Assembly: GCA_030145245.1 (NCBI GenBank)
Contig: JAQYWC010000054.1
Span: forward strand, 124,001 to 188,000
Direction: 5' to 3'
Length of the DNA stretch: 64,000 bases
Source: Desulfobacterium sp.
Lineage (GTDB): Bacteria > Desulfobacterota > Desulfobacteria > Desulfobacterales > Desulfobacteraceae
Under the pieces are notes generated by a model, which made no database searches, was not told the DNA's origin, and was given only the letters and a program-made list of their open reading frames with translations. This document shows, one piece after another, positions 23,496 to 33,588 of the stretch. The position numbers and the translations under genes are program-made. How positions within the stretch are numbered: the stretch's first letter is position 1; every line of letters starts with the position of its first letter.

Positions 23496-26248
23496 GAATC
23501 CTCCTTGGTGCGGGCAGGGGAGAGGGGTGAAAAATAGCCGATGAGCAGCATGAGTGAACCCACGCCGAGAAATGATATAATTCTGGCAAGGGTGCCGGTG
23601 CCGGCAAGGTCCACCACAAAGAGTTTTATCACCACCAGGGAGAGAATGGAGACGCCGGCGAACCAGGCCGGGCGGCTGCCTTTCCGGGTGGCGACCAGGG
23701 TTGTTCCAAGGGCGGTCACCCCCCAGAGAATGGAAATAGCGGACTGGAACAGCACCGATTGGTAGAGACCTGAAACGGTGTATGGCACCTGGGCCCGGAA
23801 ATGTATGGTTCTGGCGACCATGGCGTTGAGGAGAAGAAACCCGGCCATGTAGACAATCATTTTCAGGATCGAACTATCCAGGTCGATATCAGGTCGGCGG
23901 AGCCATTCCTTTTGGCGGTTGACCCACTGGAGAGTAACAAAAAGAATAAATAGCTGGGTTATTTCCACTGGGTTGATCACCGGTATATAGGGCAGGGGGG
24001 CCGGATCTCCGTGGTGGAGGTTGATCAGGAGCGCCCAGGCAAAGAGAAAGGCCATGGGAAATGCGATCCCCACCTCGAAATAGGCCCCGTGAAAGCGGTG
24101 GATGGGCCAGGAAAGACAGTCTCCTTTGTTGAGAATGAGTAGAACCGCCGTAGTCGGCACCACGCCCCAGGCGCAGTATTGCCAGGTCGGTCCTGCCTGT
24201 AACAGGAGATTCACCCCGTGGGAACTCTCCAGGGTAAGGATGAAGATAAGGAGCCACAGGGTGCCCTGGTGCCACAGGGGCACAACTTTTTGGTGCCAGC
24301 GCTCTTCACAGGTGAAAAGCAGGCGGTACTGCACCAGGAAGGCCATGGTCCAGGCAACCGATCCCATGCGGGCAAAGAGATGCATATGGCCTGGGGTGCC
24401 CAGCTGGATGAGGCTGGCCACGATCATCATGGGCAACAGCATGAGCGATGGATAGGCAAACTGTCTCCAGTCAAGGTGACGGCTTACAAGATCCATGACC
24501 ATGAAGCTTAAAGCCCCATGAACCAATGCCACCGTGCCCCGGTCCTGCCAGCCAACGAACCGGTGGATCTCAAGAACAGCCGCTCCAAACCACCAGGCAA
24601 GCCCCCAGACCATCAGGGCGATCCCTGCCTGGCGTTCCCATGCATGCAGAGCGTCGGACCGCTTTGCCAGAAACCAGCTGGAGCAGAGACCGGCCAGGCT
24701 GATGAGGATGCAGCCGACAGCAACGCTGTTCACCAAGGGGATCTGCCGGGAGGGCAGATCCATGGCCAACAGAAAGGAGATGCCGGAACCGGCCTGGAGG
24801 AGAATACCGAAGATCCGGGGCAAAAGCCGGTTTTGCCGGGTCCCGATCCAGAGGATGGCACCGCCCTCAAGGGCCCAGGCAGCGGAGGTCCAGCGGCCGT
24901 CCAGGGCAAGTGGGATGGCAAGGCTGCCGAAGACCACGCCAAAGGCCAGGAAAGACTCGGTTACCATGCGCAACCCGTCAATCTGGCGGCGCCAGAGGAG
25001 TGTCGCAAGCAGGATGTAAAAAAGCCCGAGGCTAAGGGCGCTTATTGCCAGGCCATACTCGAAGTTGCGGACAAGACCATATTGGAGTCCGAATGCCACC
25101 AGGGGAACGCCGAAAACCAGGGTGCCGTCAACATAGCCTTTGAGGTTCAGGGGCTGACGCAGGGCATAGAGTACGGAAATCGCAACATAATATAGAAAGA
25201 ACAGGATGAGAAACGGCTCGGTGGTGGAGAAATAGAGCGGCTGATAATAGCGGCCGCCCCAGATGGAGGCGATGGCAAAGGTAAAGACAAAACCGACCAG
25301 GTTCAGCTCCCGCCATGCCTTGTGCCAGGCAATGCCTACGATACCGAGATTGAGCAGGGCGTAATAGGAAAAAAGCGTTACATGGCTGCCGCTGCCAGTG
25401 GACATTAACACCGGGGCGAGAAACCCGCCGATAATGCCGGATACGGCCAGGGCTTTGGCATCCTGGAGCACGGCAAGAATGCCGGAGAGAATCACCAGGC
25501 AGAACATGACGGCAAAGGCTAAACCGTAGGGCAGAAGATGATAGAACCTTGCTGCGGCAAAGACGGTGAGATAAAGTACCCCCACCCCGCAGCCCTGGAG
25601 GAGCATGGCGTACATCTTCCTGTGCGCCCTGAATCGCCAGCCTGCGCCGAGCAGGCCGAGGCCTGCGAGAACCACCCCGATCAGGCGAAACTCGATGGGG
25701 ATCATGTTGCGCTGGGCCGCATATTTGAGCAGAAAGGCAAAGCCAAAAAAGAGAACAATCACTCCGATCTTGGTAACCACATTGCCGGTGGTGAAAAAAG
25801 TCTTCATATATTGGCCCACCCGGTCCGTAATCATCTCGAGTGTTGCCTTGCCGGGTTCTGCGCTTTGGCTGGGCGCGGCAACAACAGAGGGCGATTTTTC
25901 AGGGAGGGGCTGTTGCCGGGCAGGCAGGGAGAACTCCGGAGCCTCGGGTTCGGGAGTCACAGGGGACTTCTCCTGCCGGGCCGCAGGTACGGAGTCCTCC
26001 AGGGTTTGGAGAACAGGAGTAACAGGGGGCCTTTCCTTGGGGGAAGCCTCGCCAGGAGTCTTGGCCGTGGTTGCTTTGTCCTGGGGAATCGTGGCCGTCC
26101 GGCTCTCCTCGAGCCTGGCAATGCGCTTGCGCAGGGCAAATATCTCAGCGGCCATGAGCCCCAGGACCAGGCCGATGAACCAGCCAAAATATTGGTAGGA
26201 CACGGCTCCCATCAGCCAGCCAATACCACCTAAAACCAAATATGCCAT
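23492..26248 (-). CDS. DUF2339 multi-pass membrane protein
   Basis: 918 residues. The N-terminus has a short helix and a coiled-coil-like stretch (AEIFALRKRIARLEESR), then a proline/glutamate-rich linker to about residue 130. The rest consists of about 25 hydrophobic helices, the pattern of DUF2339. The first conserved helix region reads VVTKIGVIVLFFGFAFLLKY. Located in the inner membrane. Its stop overlaps the start of the DUF3999 gene, so translation is coupled. AAAGGA precedes ATG 26248. Function unknown; a role in envelope biogenesis is often suspected but not shown. Confidence 0.88.
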   Translation of the reverse strand: MAYLVLGGIGWLMGAVSYQYFGWFIGLVLGLMAAEIFALRKRIARLEESRTATIPQDKATTAKTPGEASPKERPPVTPVLQTLEDSVPAARQEKSPVTPEPEAPEFSLPARQQPLPEKSPSVVAAPSQSAEPGKATLEMITDRVGQYMKTFFTTGNVVTKIGVIVLFFGFAFLLKYAAQRNMIPIEFRLIGVVLAGLGLLGAGWRFRAHRKMYAMLLQGCGVGVLYLTVFAAARFYHLLPYGLAFAVMFCLVILSGILAVLQDAKALAVSGIIGGFLAPVLMSTGSGSHVTLFSYYALLNLGIVGIAWHKAWRELNLVGFVFTFAIASIWGGRYYQPLYFSTTEPFLILFFLYYVAISVLYALRQPLNLKGYVDGTLVFGVPLVAFGLQYGLVRNFEYGLAISALSLGLFYILLATLLWRRQIDGLRMVTESFLAFGVVFGSLAIPLALDGRWTSAAWALEGGAILWIGTRQNRLLPRIFGILLQAGSGISFLLAMDLPSRQIPLVNSVAVGCILISLAGLCSSWFLAKRSDALHAWERQAGIALMVWGLAWWFGAAVLEIHRFVGWQDRGTVALVHGALSFMVMDLVSRHLDWRQFAYPSLMLLPMMIVASLIQLGTPGHMHLFARMGSVAWTMAFLVQYRLLFTCEERWHQKVVPLWHQGTLWLLIFILTLESSHGVNLLLQAGPTWQYCAWGVVPTTAVLLILNKGDCLSWPIHRFHGAYFEVGIAFPMAFLFAWALLINLHHGDPAPLPYIPVINPVEITQLFILFVTLQWVNRQKEWLRRPDIDLDSSILKMIVYMAGFLLLNAMVARTIHFRAQVPYTVSGLYQSVLFQSAISILWGVTALGTTLVATRKGSRPAWFAGVSILSLVVIKLFVVDLAGTGTLARIISFLGVGSLMLLIGYFSPLSPARTKEDS

Positions 26249-26344
26249 GGGTAATCCTTTTCTTTTGGGGATGAACCTTTTAAATGAATTCGAAAATTAT
26301 CGAGGAATGGTATGATACTTGTCAAAAACCGGATTGTTTGCCTG

Positions 26345-27190
26345 TCAGTCCATCTTATTAATTTTACAGTATTTTCCCGGTGGTATCCCAACCGTTTTTC
26401 TGAATGTCCTTGAAAAATGACTTTGGTCAACAAAACCTGTCTCAATTGCAGTATCAGCAATTTCTCCTGATTTCAATAGCATTTTTTTTGATTCACTGAT
26501 CCTGAAATCATTCAGATACTCCCAGGGGGTTATTCCCATGCTTTTTTTGAATTCCCTCTGAAAATGAAATGGGCTCAGGCAGGCTATCTCAGCCAGATGT
26601 TTAAGTGACAGATGCTCCCTGAAATTTTGACGGATATAACCACAGACCCTTTTTATGGAATCCCTTTGTTCTCCTGCCTGGTAGGGCAGAGGTGGAGACG
26701 CTGAAAAGCATATTAACAGATGGGCCAGAAATGAATAGATATTGCTCTCAACTTCAACTTCAACTTCAATATCGGATTTCGATTCTTGAATTACGCCGAA
26801 TACGGCCATGAAGTTTTCGGACAGCCCTTCATCCTGATAGCGGATTTTGTTGAAACTGGGGCTTTCTTCCTGCTTTTCTGAAATTTGAGAAGCGATGGAT
26901 CCCATGATTTGGGAGGGGATACTCAAAATTTTATAGGAGTGCCCTGATTGATCTTCAGAGCTGCATGAATGGACCTGACCGGGATTTATGATGAAAATTT
27001 CGTTTGTTGCGACCCGGGTTGCACCGCCGGGGTGGGTGATGATTCTTTTGCCCTGTTCAACCATACCGATGATGTATGTTTTATGGATATGACGGCGAAA
27101 CTCATTGGTGATATGCCGTCCTGATATGGCTTCTATGCCGGGTTCAAAAGGGAGATTGAATGTTTTTATGCTTTCATCTTGTCTTTTCAT
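26345..27190 (-). CDS. AraC-family transcriptional regulator
   Basis: 281 residues. The N-terminal half is a cupin-type effector domain (RIITHPGGATRVATNEIFII, PGQVHSC). The C-terminal approximately 100 residues contain two helix-turn-helix motifs: LKHLAEIACLSPFHFQREFK and IADTAIETGFVDQSHFSRTF, followed by the consensus GIPPGKY. GGGGAGG precedes ATG 27190. It is 29 bases downstream of a cupin gene on the same strand, so the two are probably co-transcribed and may respond to the same ligand. The target is unknown. Confidence 0.92.
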   Translation of the reverse strand: MKRQDESIKTFNLPFEPGIEAISGRHITNEFRRHIHKTYIIGMVEQGKRIITHPGGATRVATNEIFIINPGQVHSCSSEDQSGHSYKILSIPSQIMGSIASQISEKQEESPSFNKIRYQDEGLSENFMAVFGVIQESKSDIEVEVEVESNIYSFLAHLLICFSASPPLPYQAGEQRDSIKRVCGYIRQNFREHLSLKHLAEIACLSPFHFQREFKKSMGITPWEYLNDFRISESKKMLLKSGEIADTAIETGFVDQSHFSRTFRKTVGIPPGKYCKINKMD

Positions 27191-27219
27191 TCAGCCTCCC
27201 CGTTGTTAAATGCCCAATC

Positions 27220-27612
27220 CTATACCATGGCGGGAAAGAATTTGGCAAGCAGGGTCAAGCCATTTTTACCCGCCCGGACGCTATGGTTTTCTCCTTTTCG
27301 AATGACCGCCATCTTCCCTAAGTGGTAATCAAACCTCCCGTCAATGAGTTGGCATGATCCCTCACCTTCAAGAACTTCATGCAATTCCAATTGGTTTTCA
27401 TGGCAATGGGGTTCAAGGCAGCGGTCAGGGTCGATTTTAATCAGGTGGGAGCTGAAAAGACCGTTTGTATCAGCACCTTTTACCATGAGCTTGAGGTAAA
27501 CTCCCTTAAATTGGGGATGTTCCACCCATACCGCATCTGATATGTTCTCTGAACGGTCAGCGTAATGAACGGTTCCATTGGCAATAATTGCCGAGATTCT
27601 TTTTGCTTCCAT
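27220..27612 (-). CDS. Small cupin-domain protein
   Basis: 130 residues forming one cupin beta-barrel. The metal-binding motif is PHCHENQLELHEVLEGEGSC, followed by GKMAVIRKGENHSVRAG, so two or three histidines and one glutamate can bind a metal. Cytosolic. GGGAG precedes ATG 27612. Immediately upstream of the AraC-type regulator in the same direction. Small single-domain cupins often bind or isomerise a sugar or aromatic compound; the ligand here cannot be read. Confidence 0.85.
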   Translation of the reverse strand: MEAKRISAIIANGTVHYADRSENISDAVWVEHPQFKGVYLKLMVKGADTNGLFSSHLIKIDPDRCLEPHCHENQLELHEVLEGEGSCQLIDGRFDYHLGKMAVIRKGENHSVRAGKNGLTLLAKFFPAMV

Positions 27613-27738
27613 TGAAAACTCTCCCTATCTTCTATTAGTTGCTTTTTTGCTGTCTGCTTTTGATTCAAGAGGATAATCAATGGAAGTGATAAAAGATTGT
27701 ATGATCTTGCTGATTTGACCAATGGGTTGGGATCCCTG

Positions 27739-28659
27739 CTAAAACCCTGATTTATCCAACAACGGTTTTTCATAGAGATCACTCTCGGCAGGGTAACGTA
27801 AGTCCTTGGCGCCATTTTGCTTTGCTAAAGCCCAAAGAATGCTTTCGCCGGCCGGTAACCCCATGGGCGTGATGGCATAAACGGGGTCCTCGTATGCTTC
27901 TTCCGGTGGGATGATTGTCCACCCCTTTGATCTGAACATTGCGATGATGTCAGGCAGAAATGCAGCGTTAATCGCTTTGGTATGCAGAAGAAGAACGTGT
28001 TTTACGCTTCGATTGAGGGTTTGTTCAGATAATGAGTCGTAGTAAACGGCGCGATTCCACAAATGATTCAGATAAGCAGTGCGAAACGGTGACGGATCGT
28101 TGTCAGGGTGGCTCTCGCGCCATGCCAGGTAGCGTTTGTTGTAGTACCAGTCGCTGGCATCAATGCTCACAGCGCCCGATTGGTATGCGTGGTCCGCCAG
28201 CCAACGTCTGAATCCATCGCGTTTTGATACCGTTTCTCCCTCTTTGAAGTATGGGAAACGCAGGCGTTTGCTCCAACCGGGCATCTCTTTTAACAACGAC
28301 TCGTTTCTTTCCGTATCGGTGATGAATTGTTCCAGCGTTGTCTGCTCCGAGCAGAAATTGAGATGGGAATACGTGTGGTTGGAAACAGCGTGACCTGCCT
28401 TGCCCCAGTCTCTTACCAAGTTAAGACCCGCCGGGCTGTCGACCCGTTTTCCTGCGGCAAACAGAATTGACTTGACCTGGGCGTTTGACAAGGCTTGCAA
28501 AATCGATGCGTTCAACGAAGATGCCAGCGGTTGATTCCGTGGATCCAGGCCATCGTCGAAGGAGAGCGCTATGCTCTGGGCTTGACCCATTGAAGGGAGC
28601 CAAAGCAATAGCGTTATTAAAAATATGATGAACGGGTTCCGGAGTTTATTTGGTCTGAT
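27739..28659 (-). CDS. Secreted polysaccharide deacetylase, start codon abnormal
   Basis: A NodB-fold deacetylase of about 290-306 residues acting on amino-sugar polymers outside the cytoplasm. Motif 1 is ALSFDDGLD (metal and catalytic Asp pair); motif 2 is SNHTYSHLNF (metal histidines); later SIDASDWYYNK and LLLHTKAI fit motifs 3-5. A signal peptide (NPFIIFLITLLLWLPSMGQA) is encoded, but its first half lies upstream of the first usable start, TTG 28608. AGGGGG (28666-28671) precedes ATT/ATC at 28657-28662, so a non-canonical start or a mutated ATG is likely. From TTG 28608 only a shortened signal peptide would be made. Confidence 0.8.
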   Translation of the reverse strand: MRPNKLRNPFIIFLITLLLWLPSMGQAQSIALSFDDGLDPRNQPLASSLNASILQALSNAQVKSILFAAGKRVDSPAGLNLVRDWGKAGHAVSNHTYSHLNFCSEQTTLEQFITDTERNESLLKEMPGWSKRLRFPYFKEGETVSKRDGFRRWLADHAYQSGAVSIDASDWYYNKRYLAWRESHPDNDPSPFRTAYLNHLWNRAVYYDSLSEQTLNRSVKHVLLLHTKAINAAFLPDIIAMFRSKGWTIIPPEEAYEDPVYAITPMGLPAGESILWALAKQNGAKDLRYPAESDLYEKPLLDKSGF

Positions 28660-28797
28660 AATTTGCCCCCTAAGAAAAAGGTAGATATACCATTAAAATA
28701 CGCTACTAATTATTTTGCTGTACACTCTTTTATGTTGGAGTCACCAAAAAAAAACGTACTCCTAAGAAAATAGTATGTCAATAAAAAGGCTGTGCTT

Positions 28798-29301
28798 ATG
28801 GCGTTTTTCAGGGGCTTTTTTGATTTCGTTATTTTCAAGGCCTTTGGTTCGATCGAGGATGCGCTGGTGGTCCCCAGGTTCTGGCAATAGATTGACAGGA
28901 TCGGAAAAATACCCTATAAACGCTGGCTGTATGAGAACCTGAAGGAGAGGCACGTGAGGAACATTAATGACATGAAATCCCTAAACAGAATAGGAACACG
29001 CGGCCTGAACGCCGTGCTGCCGGTAATTGTTTTGTGGATCATGGGCATTCTTGCATTGCACGCCATTGTGCCCGTGCATTCCGGGCAGGCCTGTTCCGAG
29101 TCGGTTCTCCAGGCAGCCATTGGCATGGACGATGGTGATGAGCCGGAAGAGTTCCATACGGTCCTGCCTTCCCTGGACTTTTCAGGTGCAGGTTTCCGGG
29201 TCCCCACAGGATATGTCGTCTTTCCGCATAAAAAGCGGTTCCAGCCCTTTGAGGCTGCGTCTTTTCATCTTGCACATGCCCCACCCACATCACTGATCTG
29301 A
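28798..29301 (+). pseudogene. Hypothetical membrane-anchored protein split by in-frame TAG
   Basis: One frame runs from ATG 28798 (MAFFRGFFDFVIFKAFGSIE) to 29301, interrupted only by TAG at 28888-28890 after VVPRFWQ. The downstream part continues IDRIGKIPYKRWLYENLKER and then a membrane helix (VLPVIVLWIMGILALHAIVP). Replacing TAG by TGG would give RFWQW-ID, a one-base change. An internal GTG start at 28954 has AAGGAG upstream and could yield the 115-residue C-terminal part. No family was recognised. Pseudogene, sequencing error and pyrrolysine decoding are possible explanations. Confidence 0.45.
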
Positions 29302-29470
29302 TCTGTTCAATAGAGAAATGTGACCCCGCCCCTCCGGAATTCCCTTGATCCAATGACAGTATTGTGTGCAGGCGTTTTGGCAATAATGGATTGCCGGGTA
29401 TTTTTCAGGCCAATGGATGATGGCGGAAAAAATAAGAGATTGTTGTAAAGTGAGTGAAAAGGAAAAAAAA

Positions 29471-30118
29471 ATGACAGCGTTAGAGAAACTTTTTGAAAAT
29501 AATAGGAAATGGTCCGGTGAGATGTCTAAAACCCATGAGGGCTTTTTCGAAAAACTCTCATGCCAGCAGAAACCGGAATACCTGTGGATCGGCTGTTCTG
29601 ACAGCCGGGTGCCGGCCAATGAATTGATCGGGCTGCTCCCCGGGGAGGTGTTTGTGCATCGAAACGTCGCCAACCTGGTGATCCACACCGATTTCAACTG
29701 TCTGTCCGTGATCCAGTATGCCGCAAGTGTCCTCAAGGTCAAGCATATCATCGTCTGCGGCCATTACGGATGCGGCGGCGTCCAGGAGGCCCTGGAAAAC
29801 CAGTCCCACGGGTTCATCAACAACTGGTTGCGCCATCTTCGGGATATCTATCATACCCACGCCGATTATCTGGATGCCGTGGGCGATCCGGGTAAAAAGG
29901 TAGACCGGCTCTGCGAGCTCAACGTTATCTCCCAGGTGAAAAACGTCTGTCGGACCAGCATTGTTAAGGAGGCCTGGAAACGGGGGCAGGATCTCACCGT
30001 GCACGGGTGGATCTACAACATTGCCAACGGCCTGCTTAATGATCTGGATATCTCGGTTTCGGCGCCGGGGCAGGTGGAACAGATCACCGGGGATGCCTTT
30101 GCGCGTGTTTGTAAATAA
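29471..30118 (+). CDS. can: Beta-class carbonic anhydrase
   Basis: A zinc enzyme of 215 residues interconverting CO2 and bicarbonate in the cytoplasm. The zinc ligands and dyad are seen: CSDSR (Cys and Asp-Arg dyad) and HYGCGG (His and Cys). EVFVHRNVANLV and the final VHGWIYNIANGLLNDLDI fit the plant/E. coli Can type. ATG 29471 is supported by AAGGA nine bases upstream; an upstream ATG at 29417 adds 18 unconserved residues. Length is normal. In an autotrophic or CO2-fixing anaerobe it would supply bicarbonate. A hairpin follows at 30128-30156. Confidence 0.95.
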   Translation: MTALEKLFENNRKWSGEMSKTHEGFFEKLSCQQKPEYLWIGCSDSRVPANELIGLLPGEVFVHRNVANLVIHTDFNCLSVIQYAASVLKVKHIIVCGHYGCGGVQEALENQSHGFINNWLRHLRDIYHTHADYLDAVGDPGKKVDRLCELNVISQVKNVCRTSIVKEAWKRGQDLTVHGWIYNIANGLLNDLDISVSAPGQVEQITGDAFARVCK

Positions 30119-30204
30119 AAACTTCGAGCCTAAACCGGGAGGTTAGGCCGGGCTCGGCAAGGGGGGTCTGCCTGGGTCTGCTGTGTTAGATATTTCGTTC
30201 AGAA

Positions 30205-30214
30205 GGGGGGGGGG
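30205..30214. repeat. Homopolymeric G10 tract
   Basis: Ten consecutive G residues in the intergenic region downstream of the carbonic anhydrase. Confidence 0.8.
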
Positions 30215-30313
30215 CTATTGCCAGAAGTAGAAGTTGCCGGCGTGGTACCCCCTTAATTCTTTACCTGGCAAATATTCTTATGATAAATCCCAGCTTTTGG
30301 ATTTTGTAACATG

Positions 30314-31042
30314 CTATTTTTCGAGCTCCGAGCATAGTTCCGTAAACCATTTGCCCTTGGGGAAAAATTCCAGGTGCTTGTAGGTGCTGGTGTCGAGAAT
30401 CACCGAAAAAAATTGTTTATGTTCCGGGGTGGCAACAAACAGGATGGCAATGACCAGGTAGATAAACGCGGTGGATTTGAAATCTCCGGTGCTTCCAAAT
30501 TTAAAGGCAGTTCCTGCCGATTTCTTAGGTCCTGAACCTGCAAGGTTGAGGCTGTATAATTCATCCAGCAGCAGGTGGCTGATACACCCTCCAAAAACGA
30601 ACAGGCCGGCCATCCAAGCGACAAAATCATTGAAATGAAAAATGCGGTACAGCAGTATCGTGGTGATAAACCCGAAAAGAACAGCGGCGGGTATCGAGTG
30701 AATGATGCCCCGGTGGACCGTAACCTTTGTGAAAAGTGAAAAAAGAAAAAATTTTATGAAGGCAAAGCTTCCCACCCATACAAGGAAAAGCTCGATAAGG
30801 GTATTGTCTGCCTGCTGTTTGAACATCACAAGAAAGGATATGACGGTTGCTATGAACGTGAAAAGCAGTCGAACAGAAAGGGAATTATCAGAATCGATAT
30901 CCGGCAAAAGACCGCCAACGACACCGAGGATAAAGTAAAGCAGCACTTCCTGTGGTGTGGCCATTGCCGATGCCAACAGCATTGTTGAGGTAATGCTGCT
31001 GCATAGACTCGTTACCGTAAGATGTGTTTTAAAATCAGCCAC
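30314..31042 (-). CDS. Membrane-bound metal-dependent hydrolase (YdjM/DUF457 family)
   Basis: 242 residues with about five membrane helices. The metal-binding signature of the family is complete: DFKTH near the N-terminus, GLLPDIDSD (about residues 44-52), HRGIIHSI (about 110-117) and HLLLDELYS (about 157-165). GTG at 31042 is the start. E. coli YdjM belongs here and is LexA-controlled; the substrate is unknown, with lipid phosphoesters often suggested. Monocistronic on the - strand. Confidence 0.88.
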   Translation of the reverse strand: MADFKTHLTVTSLCSSITSTMLLASAMATPQEVLLYFILGVVGGLLPDIDSDNSLSVRLLFTFIATVISFLVMFKQQADNTLIELFLVWVGSFAFIKFFLFSLFTKVTVHRGIIHSIPAAVLFGFITTILLYRIFHFNDFVAWMAGLFVFGGCISHLLLDELYSLNLAGSGPKKSAGTAFKFGSTGDFKSTAFIYLVIAILFVATPEHKQFFSVILDTSTYKHLEFFPKGKWFTELCSELEK

Positions 31043-31460
31043 TCTCTCTGCCTGGTAATACGTTCAAAAAAAATAACAGAATCCCATCAATATCATAAAA
31101 ATTCCAAATTTGTAATAAATTATTGTAAAAGGATAATTTGTCCTTCCCCCATCCTTCCTGGGCAGGTGAATCATCACGCAGCTCTCCCCTTTTTCAAAGT
31201 GAAATTCATCAAAAGGGTCGTTCTCCTATATCGCATGACATGGGATCTCGGATTTTACTTCCTGAATACGTTTAACAGTATAATGAATAAGATATATGTG
31301 TAATTAGTTACACACTATGAGAACTATTTTTAACCATTTTGAATGGTGCTTTACGAATGATTACGCAGTTGTTCCTAATTGAAACAATCTCTTGAAATTT
31401 CCGGCTGGTAGGGTTTTAGATCCCTTTTCCCTATGGTGGAAGTTGGGGGGGGGCTTATCG
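31043..31460. other. AT-rich intergenic region with an operator-like palindrome
   Basis: No credible ORF. A perfect interrupted palindrome GTGTAATTAGTTACAC lies at 31298-31313, about 150 bases upstream of a sigma-54 promoter, a plausible enhancer site. A G9 tract lies at 31445-31453, just before the -24 element. Confidence 0.4.
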
Positions 31461-31476
31461 TGGCATAAGAAATGCA
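31461..31476 (+). promoter_or_regulatory. Sigma-54 promoter of the PEP-CTERM-like gene
   Basis: TGGCATAAGAAATGCA has GG and GC at the exact sigma-54 spacing and a near-consensus -24. The start site would be near 31488, ahead of AAAGGAGG and ATG 31513. Confidence 0.75.
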
Positions 31477-31512
31477 CCTATCTATAGGTTGCATTTAAAA
31501 GGAGGTGGGACA

Positions 31513-32178
31513 ATGAAAAAAATTTTATCTACTATCGCATCAATTTTAATTTTGTTATTCATCCTTTTATCACCTGCACGTTCAACAGTAGTCCAATATG
31601 ACCTTAATTCATTTACTGGCGATTCCGCAGGGGCAATTGTTACAATAGATGATGTCACCGCAGGCGTTTTCAGGGTAAATGTTCAGGTTGTTCCAGGCAT
31701 TCCTTCTGGGAACATCGGGGATATTACAGGTGTGTTTTTTAACTTGTCAGATACAATAGGGCAAAGCGACATTACGGGTTTAATCGGTGGTCCCATCATT
31801 GGTTTTGAGAATAATACCCAAAATCTTGGACGAGGAGTCAATCTTAGTGGTGGTGGCATCAATAATCCTGGGTCGTTTGATGTCGGACTTCGATATAATG
31901 GATTCAATGTTGATGATGTTCAACATATCGAATTTTTAGTCAGTTCTTTAAATGGTACTCTAAGTATTTTGGATTTTAACGGCTTTGGATTGCGGTTGCA
32001 AAGTGTCGGCGTTGAAGGTCGGCAACGACGTGGGAGCAGTAAGCTCTCAGCCTTAAGTCCGACCTATCCAGTCCCGGTCCCAGCTTCATTCCCAATCCCC
32101 GAATCCTCGACAATGCTTCTTTTTGGCCTTGGTTTGATTGGGATTGCAGGAATCACCAGACAAAAATTACAGAAATAA
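31513..32178 (+). CDS. PEP-CTERM-like surface protein with PES variant motif
   Basis: 221 residues. The N-terminal signal peptide (KKILSTIASILILLFILLSP) is followed by a beta-rich mature region (DLNSFTGDSAGAIVTIDDV). The C-terminus has the exosortase sorting layout: IPESSTMLLFGLGLIGIAGI then TRQKLQK. The usual PEP is PES here. AAAGGAGG supports ATG 31513. PEP-CTERM genes in several Proteobacteria are controlled by the PrsK/PrsR two-component system with sigma-54, which fits the promoter found. No exosortase gene is in the window. The protein would be exported and possibly attached to extracellular polysaccharide. Confidence 0.85.
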   Translation: MKKILSTIASILILLFILLSPARSTVVQYDLNSFTGDSAGAIVTIDDVTAGVFRVNVQVVPGIPSGNIGDITGVFFNLSDTIGQSDITGLIGGPIIGFENNTQNLGRGVNLSGGGINNPGSFDVGLRYNGFNVDDVQHIEFLVSSLNGTLSILDFNGFGLRLQSVGVEGRQRRGSSKLSALSPTYPVPVPASFPIPESSTMLLFGLGLIGIAGITRQKLQK

Positions 32179-32198
32179 GTTTTCTACATAGGCAAGAA

Positions 32199-32240
32199 AA
32201 AAGGCAGGGGCATTCAAAGGCTCCTGCCTTTGTATTTTTT
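32199..32240 (+). terminator. Rho-independent terminator after the PEP-CTERM-like gene
   Basis: AAGGCAGG (32201-32208) pairs with CCTGCCTT (32223-32230), extended by GC pairs, followed by TTTGTATTTTTT. Confidence 0.85.
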
Positions 32241-32285
32241 CGACCTGTTTGATTTGACCTGGTCAAGTAAAAGTGGACACTTTTA

Positions 32286-33243
<958 letters not shown>

Positions 33244-33322
33244 TTGACACCTCTATGTGGGTTTTCATATTCCACTCTTAAGAAAGTGTCCGCAAATACC
33301 CTACCACCTCAGTTTCTCCCCA

Positions 33323-33380
33323 ATAAGCTTTGATTTCCAAGTCTTCAGATTAAATTGTTTCGATACCATATGTTGTGGGG
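33323..33380 (-). repeat. Dispersed palindromic repeat, copy C (inverted)
   Basis: ATAAGCTTTGATTTC (33323-33337), then after 26 bases the core TACCATATGTTGTGGGG (33364-33380). It is the reverse orientation of the copies at 2134 and 34613. Confidence 0.55.
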
Positions 33381-33588
33381 TTGTCTGCTTTTAACTCCGC
33401 TGAAGGCTTCCCTTCTCTAAATCGTAGCACTTCAGGATTCATATCATAAGTCAGCAGGAATTACTTTGACAGGAATAGGATAGACCATATACTGTATTGG
33501 TTTGATTATAGCTTTTGTGTTCTTAGGGTAGGCTAAATAGTTTTTTAGGGAATTTGTGATTGCTCATGTTTATTTTTTTGGAGAAACG

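Noticed and set aside
29372-29395. Sigma-54-like sequence TTGGCAATAATGGATTGCC before the carbonic anhydrase
   Set aside because: The GG and GC elements are two bases too far apart for sigma-54.
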